Assembly (NCBI GenBank): GCA_905221605.1
Contig: CAJNDS010002001.1
Span: 1,379,001 to 1,443,000 of the forward strand
From: Symbiodinium natans
Taxonomy: Eukaryota > Sar > Dinophyceae > Suessiales > Symbiodiniaceae
Direction: 5' to 3'
DNA length: 64,000 bases
How positions within the stretch are numbered: position 1 is the stretch's first letter; each line of letters begins with the position of its first letter. The notes below the pieces were generated by a model, which was not told where the DNA came from, ran no database searches, and saw only the letters and a program-made list of their open reading frames with translations. Below are positions 42,689 through 53,424 of the stretch, in pieces. A program made the position numbers and the translations under genes.

Positions 42689-43286
42689 CACGTATGCCCC
42701 AAAACCCTAAACCGAAACCCTGAACCCTCAGAATGCCAGCCTGGCAGAAACCTTAACCTTCCATCTAAGCCTGTAGGGCGGAACAGTCCTTATAGTTCAG
42801 GGTTGTTAGAGGGGCCCCACATTCCTTACAGTTCAGGGGGTTGCAAAAGGGAGGCCCCTGGCACAGGATTTAGATTCAGACCCCCATGTGCCTTCCATCT
42901 GGTTCGCCAGAAGGATGGCTTCGGCATACCTTGAGCAACCGCCCTAAGCCCTAGGCCCTAGCCCTTACTCCCAAACCGTCAAACCCTAAACCCTCACACC
43001 CTAAGCCCTACTCCCCAAAAACACGAAAACCCTAAACCGCAGTGTTCCGCAGTGGTACTGAGTATTTTTGGGATTCAAATAACCCTACCTGAACCCCAAC
43101 AGCAGCAGACAACCGGCAAAGGGTTTAGGGTTCGACGTGAGCTCTATAACCCGCCCTCTCCCCCACCTAGCCGACCCTAGCCCTAAGCCCTAACCCCAAA
43201 TTTTTAAACCCTGAACTCCTCACACTAAACCCTAAACCCTAAACCCTAAACCCTAAACCCTAAACCCTAAACCCTAAACCCTAAAC

Positions 43287-43363
43287 CCCTGCATGCGGCC
43301 ACAGGTCTTCAGCTGCTCAAAGGCAGCCTTCACGTCCCCCTGTCGCAGCCGGTCCATGCCATC
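43287..43363 (-). CDS. Exon encoding a TPR-like helix
   Basis: Minus-strand reading DG then MDRLRQGDVKAAFEQLKTC and GRMQG, a TPR-type helix pair (L-R-x-G-D-x2-A-A-x2-Q-L). Acceptor atcctgaag at 43364. The donor is the GTTTAGGG of the CCCTAAA array (43226-43286), so the array begins at the exon end. On the right the TTTAGGG array starts at 43403. Confidence 0.7.
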
Positions 43364-43402
43364 CTTCAGGATGCCACATGGTTTCATTGTTTCCCTCGAA
43401 TA

Positions 43403-43600
43403 GGGTTTAGGGTTTAGGGTTTAGGGTTTAGGGTTTAGGGTTTAGGGTTTAGGGTTTAGGGTTTAGGGTTTAGGGTTTAGGGTTTAGGGTTTAGGGTTTA
43501 GGGTTTAGGGTTTAGGGTTTAGGGTTTGGGCTTGGGGCTTGGGGCTTGGGGTTTGGGGTTTAGGGTTTGGGGTTTGGGGTTTAGGGTTAGGGATTAGGGT
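43403..43600 (+). repeat. TTTAGGG array
   Basis: About 18 perfect units followed by GGGCTTG, GGGTTTG and mixed variants. Confidence 0.95.
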
Positions 43601-44400
43601 TTACGGTTCGGGGGTTTCGAAAATGAGGGGTAACTTATTAGGGTCCTTATTATAACAGAAACGGGGAACTATCTGAGGGGGTCCCTTATCTCCGGTAAAC
43701 CCCCATACACCATCCTACACTAGATGATAACAGTCACGATCACAGTAGCAATAGTCATAGCAATCATTTCAGCAATAGCGATGCATGTTATACGGTTAAG
43801 ATTGCTTGTCGACTGAACATAGACTGTGTCGGGCGGGACGCACTTGCAGTAGAACGGCCAATCTTGAGACTCTTGACCCGTCAAGCCACTCTAAAAACAC
43901 TCACTAAAGTTTACAAGCTCTAAGCCCTACAACCTGAAACCTAAGCCTGGAAAAATCCTAAACCCCTCTACATCCTATGCCCAGTTATGGGTTCTCAACC
44001 TCGGGAGCCACAAGCGTGCGCCACCCAAAAACGGCCCCCAAACAAGGATTTAGGGTTCAGGGTTTAGGGTGTAGGGTTTAAGGTTTGGTGTTCAGGGTTT
44101 AGGGTTTACGGCGGCTTTCTCAGTGGTTTTTGTTTGTCTCAGGATTGGCCTTTCTACTACAAGTGCGTCCCTCTGATTATTCGCTATACACCCAGCCCGT
44201 TAGGGTTTAGGGTTAGGGTTTAGGGTTTAGGGTGCAGGGTTTAGGGTTGGGGGTTTGGGGTTTAGGGTTAGGGTTTAGGATTCAGACTTTAGGGTCCGCC
44301 GACCCTGGCGGTGAAAACCTCCCTCTTTCCCTCCCTTCCTACCCAGAAAGGAGAGGGGGGGGTAGGGGGGCGCTATTCCTACCCTCCCCCCCCCCCCCCC

Positions 44401-44453
<53 letters not shown>

Positions 44454-45040
44454 AGACCCCGAACCGCAAACCCAATCCACCAAACCCCAAACCTTAAACT
44501 TGTTCTCCTGCGGGGTCGGCGGCTTGAGCCGGAGGCTCTTAAATTTACGGTTTAGCGTACGAAGTTTTAAGGGCTCAGGGTTTAGAGTTTGAGGTCTTCA
44601 TGCTTTAAGGACTAGGTTTTCAGACCGTCCAGTAAGTCCAACGCCTTCCAGTCCCAGGGTATGGGATAGGGTTTAGAGCTCTGGGTTTAAGTTTTAGGGA
44701 TAGGGTGTGAAACTTTATAGGTTGCAAGTAAAGTAGGCTGGTGTCTAAGTGGCCTTGAGCAACTACTGAAGGTACTTATTGTTTGTAGCTCCCTACTCTA
44801 GACTGCTCAGGAATGAAGCTTTGAGACCCTAAACCTATGAAGCCCACCGCCCCACACCCTCTAAACCCGCCGACATCCAAGGGTTTAGGGGTTTAGGGTT
44901 GAGGGTTCTAAACCCTAAACTACCCTCTAAACCCCCTAAACCCTGGGGTTTAGGGTTCAGGGTTTAGGGTTTGGGGTTTAGGGTTTAGGGGTTAGGGTTT
45001 AGGGGTTAGGGTTTAGGGTTTAGGGCTCTAAACCCTAAAC
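43601..45040. other. Intronic stretch, possibly with a missed exon
   Basis: Holds degenerate telomere-like units, the poly-C tract at 44390-44453 and an array at 44940-45030. The phase of the first exon (1) and of the exon at 43287-43363 (0) do not match, which hints at an unseen small exon here. Confidence 0.4.
44390..44453. repeat. Poly-C tract (about 60 bp)
   Basis: Almost uninterrupted C. The open frames across it read only proline or glycine runs and are not genes. Confidence 0.95.
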
Positions 45041-45128
45041 TGCCGGGATCGTCCTTGTTGCAGGAGACGACCAACGTCTCCACATCCCCCAGTGGCAACT
45101 CCGGCGGAGGTTCCGCCGTGATAGCCAT
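45041..45128 (-). CDS. Probable first coding exon of the TPR-IQ gene
   Basis: The minus-strand ATG at 45128 opens MAITAEPPPELPLGDVETL then VVSCNKDDPG. An in-frame TAA lies about 39 bp upstream, so the frame starts here or at an acceptor in between. The tatcggaag 10 bases before the ATG is a plausible acceptor for a trans-spliced leader. The donor is the G of GTTTAG at 45040, within a telomere-like unit. Ends in phase 1. An acidic, proline-rich N-terminus without signal peptide. Confidence 0.6.
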
Positions 45129-45723
45129 CCTCGCCCTCGGCTTCCGATACTTACTTGCTGTTGGTTAGTAGGGTCTAGGGTTTAGGGTTTAGGGTTTAGG
45201 GTTTAGGGTTTAGGGTTTAGGGTTTAGGGTTCCTACGAACCAGCAGTGCCAGCAGTAAGGACAGGACTCTCTCAGCGCTAAACCCAAGCTCCAAACACCC
45301 TAGAGACGCTGACTAACCCCCACACCCTAAACTAGCCCTAACTCCTAAACTCTAACCCCTAAGCCGTAAAATTAGCCCTTTAATCCGAAGCCCCTGACAG
45401 CCCAAAGGCGAAGTACGTATCCTGGGGCTCTTTCTTGAGGACAAGATTTGCTCAGGGTTTCGGGTTTAGGGTTTAGGCTGTTTAGGGTTTTGGAGTTAGG
45501 GTTTACGGTTTAGATGCTGGGCTTCTCTATCCGCGTATACCAGAGAGGATAACTGCTAATGCGGGTGTAGTTGCACAGGGTATGTGTAAGGGAAACTTTC
45601 CGAAACTTGGGACCTAGGCCCTGAACCCTAGGGTTTAGGGTTTAGGGTTTAGGGTTTAGGGTTTAGGGTTTAGGGTGTAGGGTTTAGGGTTTAGGGTCAG
45701 TGAACCCGCCCTAAAACCTAGAC

Positions 45724-45833
45724 ATTCTGCAGATTCTGCATCCTGGCCGCCACGAGCTCCGACACTATTGGCCCATCCCAGTTTGGGCGAGCTCTCAGCG
45801 TCGAGCTAAGAATATGGCTACCCGGCCGGCAGG
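45724..45833. CDS. Possible exon, strand ambiguous
   Basis: Minus strand: SHILSSTLRARPNWDGPIVS then ELVAARMQNLQN with donor GTCTAGG. Plus strand after attctgcag: LHPGRHELRHYWPIPVWASS. Both open for more than 25 codons. TTTAGGG arrays occur on both sides, so the array rule does not help. Confidence 0.35.
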
Positions 45834-45834
45834 A

Positions 45835-47783
45835 CTTCTGGGTTTAGGGTGCAGGGTTTAGGGTTTAGGGTTTAGGGTTTAGGGTTGAGGGTTGAGGGTT
45901 AGGGTGTCGGGCTTAGGGGAATTTCAGGGGTTGAGGATTGGACCGTTTGCGGTCGCAGGGTTTCGGGAACGACTTATCCTGGTAGCTTCGCAGCCGGTTT
46001 TGGTTTTTGCCCCAACGGCCTGCGCTAAACCAGAATAAGTGGAGTTTATCAATGGTAACCCACACTCATACCACCTCCTCCCCCCTCACAAACGTCGGGT
46101 TTATGGGTTAATGATTCGGTTTAGGATTCAAGGTTAAGAGTCTATGGGGTGGTTCAGAATCTCTCCTTTGGACGACGGGCTGTACGTTGAGGTGGGACGT
46201 GGGACCGACTGACACCCTATGAGTACTGCCACACAGCTTAGCTGAATCATGCAACCTTTCACTCAAAAGAAGCACAAAAGCAAGGCACGGCCCAAAGCCG
46301 AATTTTTAGGGTTTGGGGTTTTTTGTTGGGGCTTAAGGCTTGGGTGGGAGTTTTAGGGTTGGGGGTTTTGGAGTTTAGGGCCCATGCTAAAAGGGACCTC
46401 CGAGGATGCGGACTTGTATGTTCGTTTTTGCTTTTTCATTCATGGGTTGTACAAGATGTACATACACATGGTGCTTCTTTGCGTGATGACACAACATAGC
46501 CATAAGCCCTATTGCCCTGAAGCACACTGAAGCACAGAAAGCCTTGCAGTACAGGACTTAAGGGCTTAGTGTAGGGGCCTTCATGATTAGAATAGGGTTC
46601 TTGAGGTTTTTCTGGTATCCTATGTAGGGACCCTAAGGGCATAATCCTAGTAACTATTCCGACCCCTATATTACATGACTTAAGGGCTTAGGGACGCAGT
46701 ATCCGCCTGCTCCGTGCCCTCTAGCTCGCCTGCCACCTTCGCACCCGAGGCCACGTCCAAGCCTACCGTGGAAGCTGCTGGCCCTAAACCCGAAACCCGA
46801 AACCCTAAACCCTAAACCCTAAATTTTAGAGCTTAGTCACTTCGGGTTCATATGCAAGAGGTCAGGGCAGGAGGGTCTTTAGGATTCGGGCTTATGATGG
46901 TTAAGGGTGTAGCACAGAACAGCTTGGGACGGGCGAAACATAAACCCTAAACCCGAGACCCTAAACCCTAAACCCTGAACCCTAAACCCGAGACCCTAAA
47001 CCCTAAATCCTAGACCCTAAACCCTAAACCCTGCTTCTTGCTTCATGAGGCCACGCAGGAAGCTATTTTTTACTCAGACTCCAAGGCTTAAGAGCATAGA
47101 CAAAACTCTAAACTGAGGGTTTAGGGTTTAGGGTTTAGGGTTTAGGGTTTAGGGTTTAGGGTTTAGGGCCTGTCAATCCCAAAGAGGCTCGCTTTCTGCT
47201 AAGGTTGTCTCCACAGCTCTTGGGCTGGAGGGCTAGGAGCTTGAAAGACTATCGGCGACTGTCCTGCAACACCCTAAACCCCAAACCCGAAACCCGAACC
47301 CCTACAAAAGGTGAACCCTAAACCCCAAACCCTAAACCCCAAACCCTAAATCCTGAAAAAAGCTGAACCCTCCAAAGGCTCCATGGCAACAGGGACAGAA
47401 AGGGTAAATTTCTGCTCCGAAGGAGCTACTATGGCGGCCCAAAGTCAAAGATGGGTTGAGGGTTTAGGGTTTAGGGTTTAAGATTGCTTGTTGTTCAATT
47501 GACGGTCATGGGCGTTTCCCCAAATAGGGGGTACCCTGTGCTAACCTCAAAACGACCCTTGAAATAAGGAACCCCTCAAAGGGTGCTCATTTTCAGAAGC
47601 CCCCAGAATCAGATGTTGGGGCCCCATTCCAGCAGTCAGTTTCCGGTGGAACCCTTCTATGAGGCCCCCAGAGCTTAAACAACTTCCCCTAATCAACACC
47701 ATAGGCCCGAAACCCGAAACCCGAAACCTGAAACCCGAAACCCTAAACCCTAAACCCTAAACCCTAAACCCTAAACCCTAAAC
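45835..47783. other. Mostly repeat-derived intergenic or intronic sequence
   Basis: Arrays at 45845-45905, 46955-47030 and 47113-47168, plus one ambiguous exon island (46695-46785). The minus frame 46436-46642 has no recognised content. Confidence 0.4.
46695..46785. CDS. Possible exon, strand ambiguous
   Basis: Minus strand reads STVGLDVASGAKVAGELEGT, acidic. Plus strand reads SACSVPSSSPATFAPEATSK, low complexity. CCCTAAA-type units follow at 46783-46825. Weak. Confidence 0.3.
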
Positions 47784-47844
47784 CCTTGCTGAAGGGACTT
47801 GGCTCTGCCCCTTCAATCACAGCAGCATCCTCTGAAGCTCCAGT
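47784..47844 (-). CDS. Candidate exon, upstream gene
   Basis: The acceptor gcgacatag and a GTTTAGGG donor at 47783 enclose 61 bp on the minus strand reading TGASEDAAVIEGAEPSPFSK. The donor lies in the CCCTAAA array, as in the TPR-IQ gene. Function unknown. Confidence 0.5.
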
Positions 47845-48129
47845 CTATGTCGCACGAGCACCCTGTAAACCCTCAAACGAAGCCCCCACCTAAAGTCCGA
47901 GAAAGTCCGAAGGCAAGTCCTAAACCCTAAACCCTAAACCCCAAACCCTAACCCCTAAACCCCTAAACCCCTAAACCCTACACACCCTAAATCCCTGACA
48001 GCACGAAATCTCAGAGCTCTACTTCAAGCCCAACACCCTAAACCCTCAACCCTAAGCCCTAAAGCCTAAACGTCCTGGAGCCCTTAAAGGCCCCACAACC
48101 CTGAAAACCCTCAGGCCCTGAGCCCCTTG

Positions 48130-48207
48130 CCCCAGCCAGTCTTGTCTGCAATCCAGTAGCCTGCCACGGGAGAGTTGTTCTGGGAGGGCCCGGATTCCCA
48201 TTCCCAA
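48130..48207 (-). CDS. Candidate exon, upstream gene
   Basis: Minus-strand reading ESGPSQNNSPVAGYWIADKT then GWGK. The W/Y-rich content is unlike random sequence; GC donor near 48130. All three minus frames are open over the interval, so confidence is limited. Confidence 0.45.
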
Positions 48208-48566
48208 TTCTATGGTTTTAGGGTCCCTAAACCCTAACCCTAAACCCTAAACCCTAAACCCTAAACCCTAAACCCTAAACCCTAAACCCTAAACAGAGCT
48301 CTGAATGTAGCCTGAAGGGAACGCAATGGAGCGACGCTGTGCTAGGTACAGCAATGTGAGGAACAGCTAGCTAAAGGCAGATACCCTTAGCAAGTCTGGA
48401 CAAACCAGCAGCTCGATCTTGATTTAGGGTTTAGGGTTTAGGGTTTCGGGTTTCGGGTTTCGGGCTTAGGGTTTAGGGTCCTCACCATCTGCCTACCCTG
48501 AATGACCCCGGACACAGAGCAGATGAGCTGGGTTTGCACAGTATGCAGTGATGTAGGCCATACTTG

Positions 48567-48708
48567 GAGGTTCATGGTACCTATTATCCAATTATAACTG
48601 TACTTCTAACCCACTTGTAAGGCCCTTAAGTGTCCGAATGTGGTTGTAAGTACAGTTGTCAGTACATTTAGAATTGGTTAATAAATAAGTACCATGAACC
48701 TCCGAGTA
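48567..48708. mobile_element. Foldback element, family A
   Basis: Complete: cttggaggttcatggtac at the left and gtaccatgaacctccgag at the right, about 140 bp, with inner cttataac/gttataag-type complementarity. Confidence 0.9.
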
Positions 48709-49639
48709 TGAGTGGTTCTGCAAAACTTTACGGGTTTCAAAGGAGCCGGTGAGAACAAGGTGCAGCAGTTGCATGGGGTTCTGGGGTCTGGGTCAGGGGG
48801 ATCCGATGGCGACCACCCTAAACGTTCAAACCCTTTTGAGCCCGAATCCGCCCCAACATGGAGTTGTAAGTACGACCTAAACACTAAACCCTCTAGCCGA
48901 CGCGCCTTAAGAATTGAAAATGACACCTCCCACGGATCGATTGCCTCATTCATTTCAGGTTTAGAGTTTGGGCTTCATTCCGCAAATCCCATACTACTCC
49001 GAACTGGCCCGGCAGGATCTCGAGATACATCAAAGCCGTGGAAGTTTACCATAACTTAAGATTCGATGCATATCTAGGAGGGTTTAGGGTTTAGGGTTTA
49101 GGGTCTAGGGTTTAGGATTTAGCGTTCAGAGTTTCCGAGATCCTCAATGAAACACGACGACCAAGACCTCATACCAAACTACCTACTCAAGCCATACACA
49201 CTCAGCCCTGGCACCCAAACCCTCATCCCCAGAACCGCTCAAGCCCTGCAACAGGTGTTGCTCTCACACGAAACATGTCAACCCCAAACCTCAAACCGTC
49301 GACCCCAAACCCTGGGCATTAAACCCTACAAACCCTGAACTGGGCATTAAACCCTATAAACCCCAAACTAGCATTAAAACCTAGAGACCCTAAACTCTAA
49401 ACCTCACACCTCGGAACCCCCCCCCCCCCCCCACTTAACACGCGTCCGGCGAAACGGTTGAAGACGTTTAAGACCGCGCCGTGCATCTCCCAGTCCTTTT
49501 TTTTGGGGGGGGAGGGGGGGGGGTTATAAAAACTGCCTTTTTTTAAAGCTGCTTTTTGGCTTGAGGCTTTGGGCTTAATTAGGGCTTAGGGCTTAGAAGC
49601 GCCAACCGAAATGCTGTCAAAACCTGGACTAAGGGCTTA

Positions 49640-49910
49640 TAGGGTTTATGGGTCCGGGTATGACATCACAGACGTGCCCTTGAGTGGTGCCGATGCTCAA
49701 AGGCTTTTCGACGCCTTCTAGGCTCGTCAGGCGCACGGCCTGACAGACACAACAGAGACACGCCTGCGTGAGAAAGCTGCCTCGAAAGTGTTGAGGCCGC
49801 CCTCTTCACGGAAAAAGGCACGTCGTCCATGTCCTTCCTCCAGCCAATGCTGCCCCTTCCCCCGACCCGGCCTTAGGCAGGTGAGGCGCGCTCTGGGCTT
49901 GCTTCCTAAA
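49640..49910 (+). other. Unique GC-rich segment with interrupted open frame
   Basis: The plus strand reads YDITDVPLSGADAQRLFDAF, then a TAG, then continues in the same frame (LTDTTETRLREKAASKVL). It looks like a former coding segment with a stop. Family not recognised. Confidence 0.3.
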
Positions 49911-50074
49911 CCTCGTGAAGCCCTCCGGGAAGAATCCTAGAGGCTTCTTCCTGGCCTAAACCCTCAAGATTATTTTCGAGGTCCGTCTGAGGCTCTTGAC
50001 CTGAGCATTGGGCTACGAAGGGCCTTCTCAGTGCACGCTACCCTGCACCACTAAACCTAAGCCCGAAACCCTAC

Positions 50075-50181
50075 AAGGAGGGGCCCCCTTACTATACCAA
50101 TTATAGTTACGGGACTCAGCACCTACGTTAGGATCCTTGCCTACTTCCTAAAAAGGGGGGCGGGGGGGAGCCCTCCCTGTA
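50075..50181. mobile_element. Foldback element, family C
   Basis: tacaaggaggggccccctta at the left and gggagccctccctgta at the right, with a shortened core (acctacgttaggatcctt). Confidence 0.85.
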
Positions 50182-50204
50182 AACCCTGAACGCCTAACCC
50201 CTAA

Positions 50205-50206
50205 CG

Positions 50207-50246
<40 letters not shown>
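50205..50246. repeat. Poly-C tract
   Basis: About 41 consecutive C. A similar run occurs at 40133-40167. Confidence 0.95.
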
Positions 50247-50338
50247 ATGCGGCAGAGCTCCAAGTCTACGTCGAGCTTGGGAGCTAGGGGGTTTTCCTGG
50301 CCAGACAGTAGCAGGTTGATGGGTAGGTATAACAGGAG

Positions 50339-50545
50339 GGTTTAGGGGTTTAGGGGAAGTTTAGGGGAAGTTTAGGGGTTTAGGGGTTTGGGGGTTTAGG
50401 GGTTTCGGGGTTTCGGGGTTTAGGGGTTTAGGGGAAGTTTAGGGGAAGTTTAGGGGTTTAGGGGTTTGGGGGTTTAGGGGTTTAGGGGTTTAGGGGTTTG
50501 GGGGTTTGGGGGTTTGGGGGTTTAGGGTTTTGGGGGTTAGGGTTT
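50339..50545 (+). repeat. TTTAGGGG-type array with a duplicated aagtttaggggaagttt block
   Basis: Eight-base units; the block ggggaagtttaggggaag with its following units occurs twice (near 50353 and 50433), indicating a segmental duplication within the array. Confidence 0.85.
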
Positions 50546-51041
50546 AGGGTATTAGAAGTATGGAAATTCTAGGTATAACCCGACTTGCAACTACCCATGA
50601 ATCTGAAAGTAGGAGGTTCGGGGCCGTGGCTCTAGGGTCTAAGGATTGGGGATAGTGTAGGGTTTAGGGCTTGGGGTTCGGGTATGGTGGCTTAGAGGGA
50701 AAGGGCCTGGCCTCTTGCCGGCAACACTAAGCCCGTTTAAGCTCAAAGGCCGGGCGGGGAGGGGGGGGTTTAGGGTTTAGGGTTTTAGGGTTTAGGGTTT
50801 AGGGTTTAGGGGGGTTTAGGGTTTACCCCCACTTTATACACCACAAAGCGATCTGCGGCCGGATGCTGAAGGCCAGTTCAAGATCGATGCTGCCATGTCG
50901 AGACCCTTAACTACTGATAGTCTCATTAGGCGCGCCCAACTGAAGACATCCCAAAAAGCACCCACCTAAACCCTAAACCCTAAACCCTAAACCCTAAACC
51001 CTAAACCCTAAACCCTAAACCCTAAACCCTAAACCCTAAAC

Positions 51042-51119
51042 CGTTTGCGCAATCCAGCCGGCCATGCGCAGTGCAAGGCTAAACCGCGCTCGCCGAAGTC
51101 GAAGTGCAGATGCCTTCAG
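51042..51119 (-). CDS. Exon, IQ-like basic helix, upstream gene
   Basis: Minus-strand reading LKASALRLRRARFSLALRMA then GWIAQT, 78 bp (26 codons, phase 0). Acceptor is CTAAAG of the right array; donor GTTTAGG at 51041. A textbook example of an exon set exactly between CCCTAAA (50965-51041) and a TTTAGGG array (51136 on). Confidence 0.6.
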
Positions 51120-51533
51120 CTTTAGGGCAGACTCAGGGTTTAGGGTTTAGGGTTTAGGGTTTAGGGTTTAGTGTCTAGGGTCTAGAGTTTAGGGTTTAGG
51201 GTCCAGGGTTTAGGGTTTAGGTTTTTTGGCAGATTTAAGGCTTAGGGTTGAGGGTTTGTCCACAAGCACCCTAAACCCTAAAGCCCTAAAGCCTAAACCC
51301 TAAACCCTCAAAGGCCCTCATAGTGGCTCTCCTCCTTCTACCCCCTACCTACTTGCCAAGCCCCAAAAAGCCCAGTAGAATCGAGCCAAGGATCCGCACA
51401 CTCGTCCAAACTCGGTTTAGGGTTTAGGGTTCAGGGTTTAGGGTTGTCGATCCTACAGACCTTCATTTGCAATCCCAGCTTAGGTTTTAGGACTTACAGT
51501 AGTGTTCAGACTTCAGGGTTAAGGGCTTCGGAT

Positions 51534-51636
51534 TTGGGATGTTCACCCTTATACGACCAGTCCTTAAATAGGGATTCTAGTACGCCCTACAAAAGTCCCT
51601 CTCAAGGAGCTGTTAGTATAAGAGTGAACATCCCAA
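51534..51636. mobile_element. Foldback element, family B
   Basis: ttgggatgttcacccttata at the left, tataagagtgaacatccca at the right: nearly perfect inverted termini around about 65 bp. Confidence 0.9.
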
Positions 51637-51774
51637 CCTGTAGCCCTAAACCCCAAACCCAAGTACACCCTAAACCCTAAACCCTAAACCCTAAACCCTA
51701 AACCCTAAACCCTAAACCCTAAACCCTAAACCCTAAACCCTAAACCCTAAACCTTATCAGAGTCTCTCTCTCCA

Positions 51775-51891
51775 GGAGCAACCACCCCAGCACCAGGGCC
51801 CGAGCCCAACGTCGGAGGCGGCCCGCGCCACCGCGCGCTTGGACTTCAGGCACTTGGGGGGCACCTCGGGCATCCCCGGGGCCCTCGGCAT
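51775..51891 (-). CDS. Candidate exon with possible start codon
   Basis: The minus-strand ATG at 51891 opens MPRAPGMPEVPPKCLKSKRA then VARAASDVGLG, very GC-rich. Several GT donors follow (after GCCTCCGAC, or further on). A partial copy of the first 30 bp lies at 52000-52030. It could be the first exon of another gene or an internal exon. Confidence 0.45.
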
Positions 51892-52390
51892 GTAAACCTT
51901 AAGCCCTAAACCCTAAACCCTAAACCCTAAACCCTAAACACCAAACCCCAAACCCTAAATCCCTAAACCCCAAACCCTAAATCCCTAAATCCCCAAACCC
52001 TGGCACTTGGTGGGCGCCTCAGACATTCCGAGTACTTGGAGGGGGACACTTCCCACCTGGATGCGACCTCCCTTCTCGTACTTCTTTGTTCTTTCCTGAA
52101 AATGAATAAACAGCTAAATTACAAAAACAAACAGATCTGTCTATCTATCTATCTATCTATATATACATACACATTTTGTAGCTTCTTTTGCTTTTTGGCG
52201 GGGGTTGGGGGGTTGGGAGGTTGTGCTTGGTAGTGCAAAGCACAAAAAAGTCTTCGAAGAAGCAGCTGCTGCAAACCCCAAACCCCCTAATCCCGAATTG
52301 GCCATAAAACCCTAAACCCGAAACCCTTCAACCCGAAACCCAAAATCCTAGCCCTCAATGGCCGTTGGGGATGTAGGGGCGAGCTTAAAC

Positions 52391-52496
52391 GTTGGGATGT
52401 TCCCCCTTTCGACGAACAGTCCTTAATGCGAGTCATAATACGTAGGTGTACGATAATTCCTATTCAGGACGGTTAGTATAAGGGGGGACATCCCAA
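52391..52496. mobile_element. Foldback element, family B
   Basis: gttgggatgttccccctttc and the inverse aaggggggacatcccaa; about 105 bp. Confidence 0.9.
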
Positions 52497-52599
52497 GTTT
52501 AGGGGTGTTATCTCTGTTTGAGGGGGGCCTTGTGGGCTTTTTGTAGGGCTTTTGGGGGGAGTTTCGTGGTGGCTTTGAGAAGTTCTCTTGAGGCGTTTG

Positions 52600-52707
52600 G
52601 GTTTAGGGTTTAGGGTTTAGGGTTTAGGGTTTAGGGTTTAGGGTTTAGGGTTTAGGGTTTAGGGTTTAGGGTTTAGGGTTTAGGGTTTAGGGTTTAGGGT
52701 TTAGGGC
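52600..52707 (+). repeat. TTTAGGG array
   Basis: About 15 perfect units. Confidence 0.95.
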
Positions 52708-53267
52708 TTGGTGTTTTCTCGACGTTTCGCCTTTTCTCTGCCAAAATAAGCTCTATAGGCTCCATTGTTACCTGCGATACCTGCGATTCCGGTCAAATGA
52801 GTGGACCGCCCTCGCTCAACGGCTCGTGCCGCCGGCATCACGAAGGAAGCTCCGCACGCTGTCTAGACCCAGAAACCGACACCCTTTTGGGTTGAAAGGG
52901 GCTTGGAAGGGAGCCCAAACCCCCAAAAAAAGGCAACAAAAACAGTGCACCCTTTTTGGGCTTAAAGGGGTGCAGAAAGGACCCTAATACAAAACGGGGG
53001 AAGACCTTAAGGGCCTGCTCTGGGTCCGAGCTGGCGCCGAAAGTGGGGACCTAAGTGCCAGAACTTCACTGATTGAGCACCTCAGCTACATGGAACCGAA
53101 TTTAGTTCAATGATAAACATCGGACTGAATGTACGCATACATAAAATATAAGTAAAAAATAAATATTTATGTATATGTGCACTAACATTCGGAATACACG
53201 TGTGTATATATATATACACATATATATATATAGATGTGTGCATATGTATATGTATATGTAGTGAAGG

Positions 53268-53424
53268 CTGCCCCTTTCCCAGTCGACGCTAAGTTACATG
53301 CAGCAGCAGCGGACTCCTCCTTCCTGTTTGGTGCGAGCAGAGGGTGGCCCCTTCGATGCCCTTCATTCGCTGCTCGTCGGCCCGGCTACTCGGCCATGCT
53401 TCAGGCGCTTGAGTCTGGGAGTCT
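53268..53424 (-). CDS. Candidate exon, upstream gene
   Basis: The minus strand is open for over 40 codons (EAWPSSRADEQRMKGIEGAT within), directly left of a TTTAGGG array. The plus strand is open too (LHAAAADSSFLFGASRGWPL). Strand unresolved; minus is chosen for consistency. Confidence 0.3.

Larger units (their letters stand above)
735..45128 (-). other. Putative giant multi-exon TPR-IQ gene (gene model span)
   Basis: Minus-strand model running from an ATG at 45128 past the left edge. It links about 30 short islands whose minus-strand translations are open; those at 37-43 kb look like TPR helices and ten at 1.7-19.8 kb are textbook IQ motifs. TPRs bind protein partners and IQ motifs bind calmodulin or related EF-hand proteins, so a calmodulin-binding scaffold (cytoskeletal or ciliary) is a reasonable inference. 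Reading phase agrees across at least four neighbouring joins (19.75 to 19.3 kb, 17.8 to 17.3 kb with a GC donor, 17.3 to 16.0 kb, 4.9 to 3.4 kb). Other joins could not be reconciled by eye, so missing exons, wrong boundaries or two separate genes remain possible. Confidence 0.5.
48709..51041. other. Stretch without a supported gene
   Basis: A plus frame of 115 residues (48712-49059) starts inside a family A element and has no recognisable domain. Further right lie G/C-runs, a family C copy, the TTTAGGGG array and a unique open segment at 50835-50960 (plus strand DLRPDAEGQFKIDAAMSR) placed in inverse polarity to the arrays. Confidence 0.4.

Noticed and set aside
44232-44592. Proline- and glycine-rich proteins
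   Set aside because: They are translations of a poly-C tract, on both strands and in several frames.
50835-50960. Plus-strand exon reading DLRPDAEGQFKIDAAMSR
   Set aside because: Open and protein-like, but alone on the plus strand, in reverse polarity to the arrays and without good splice sites.
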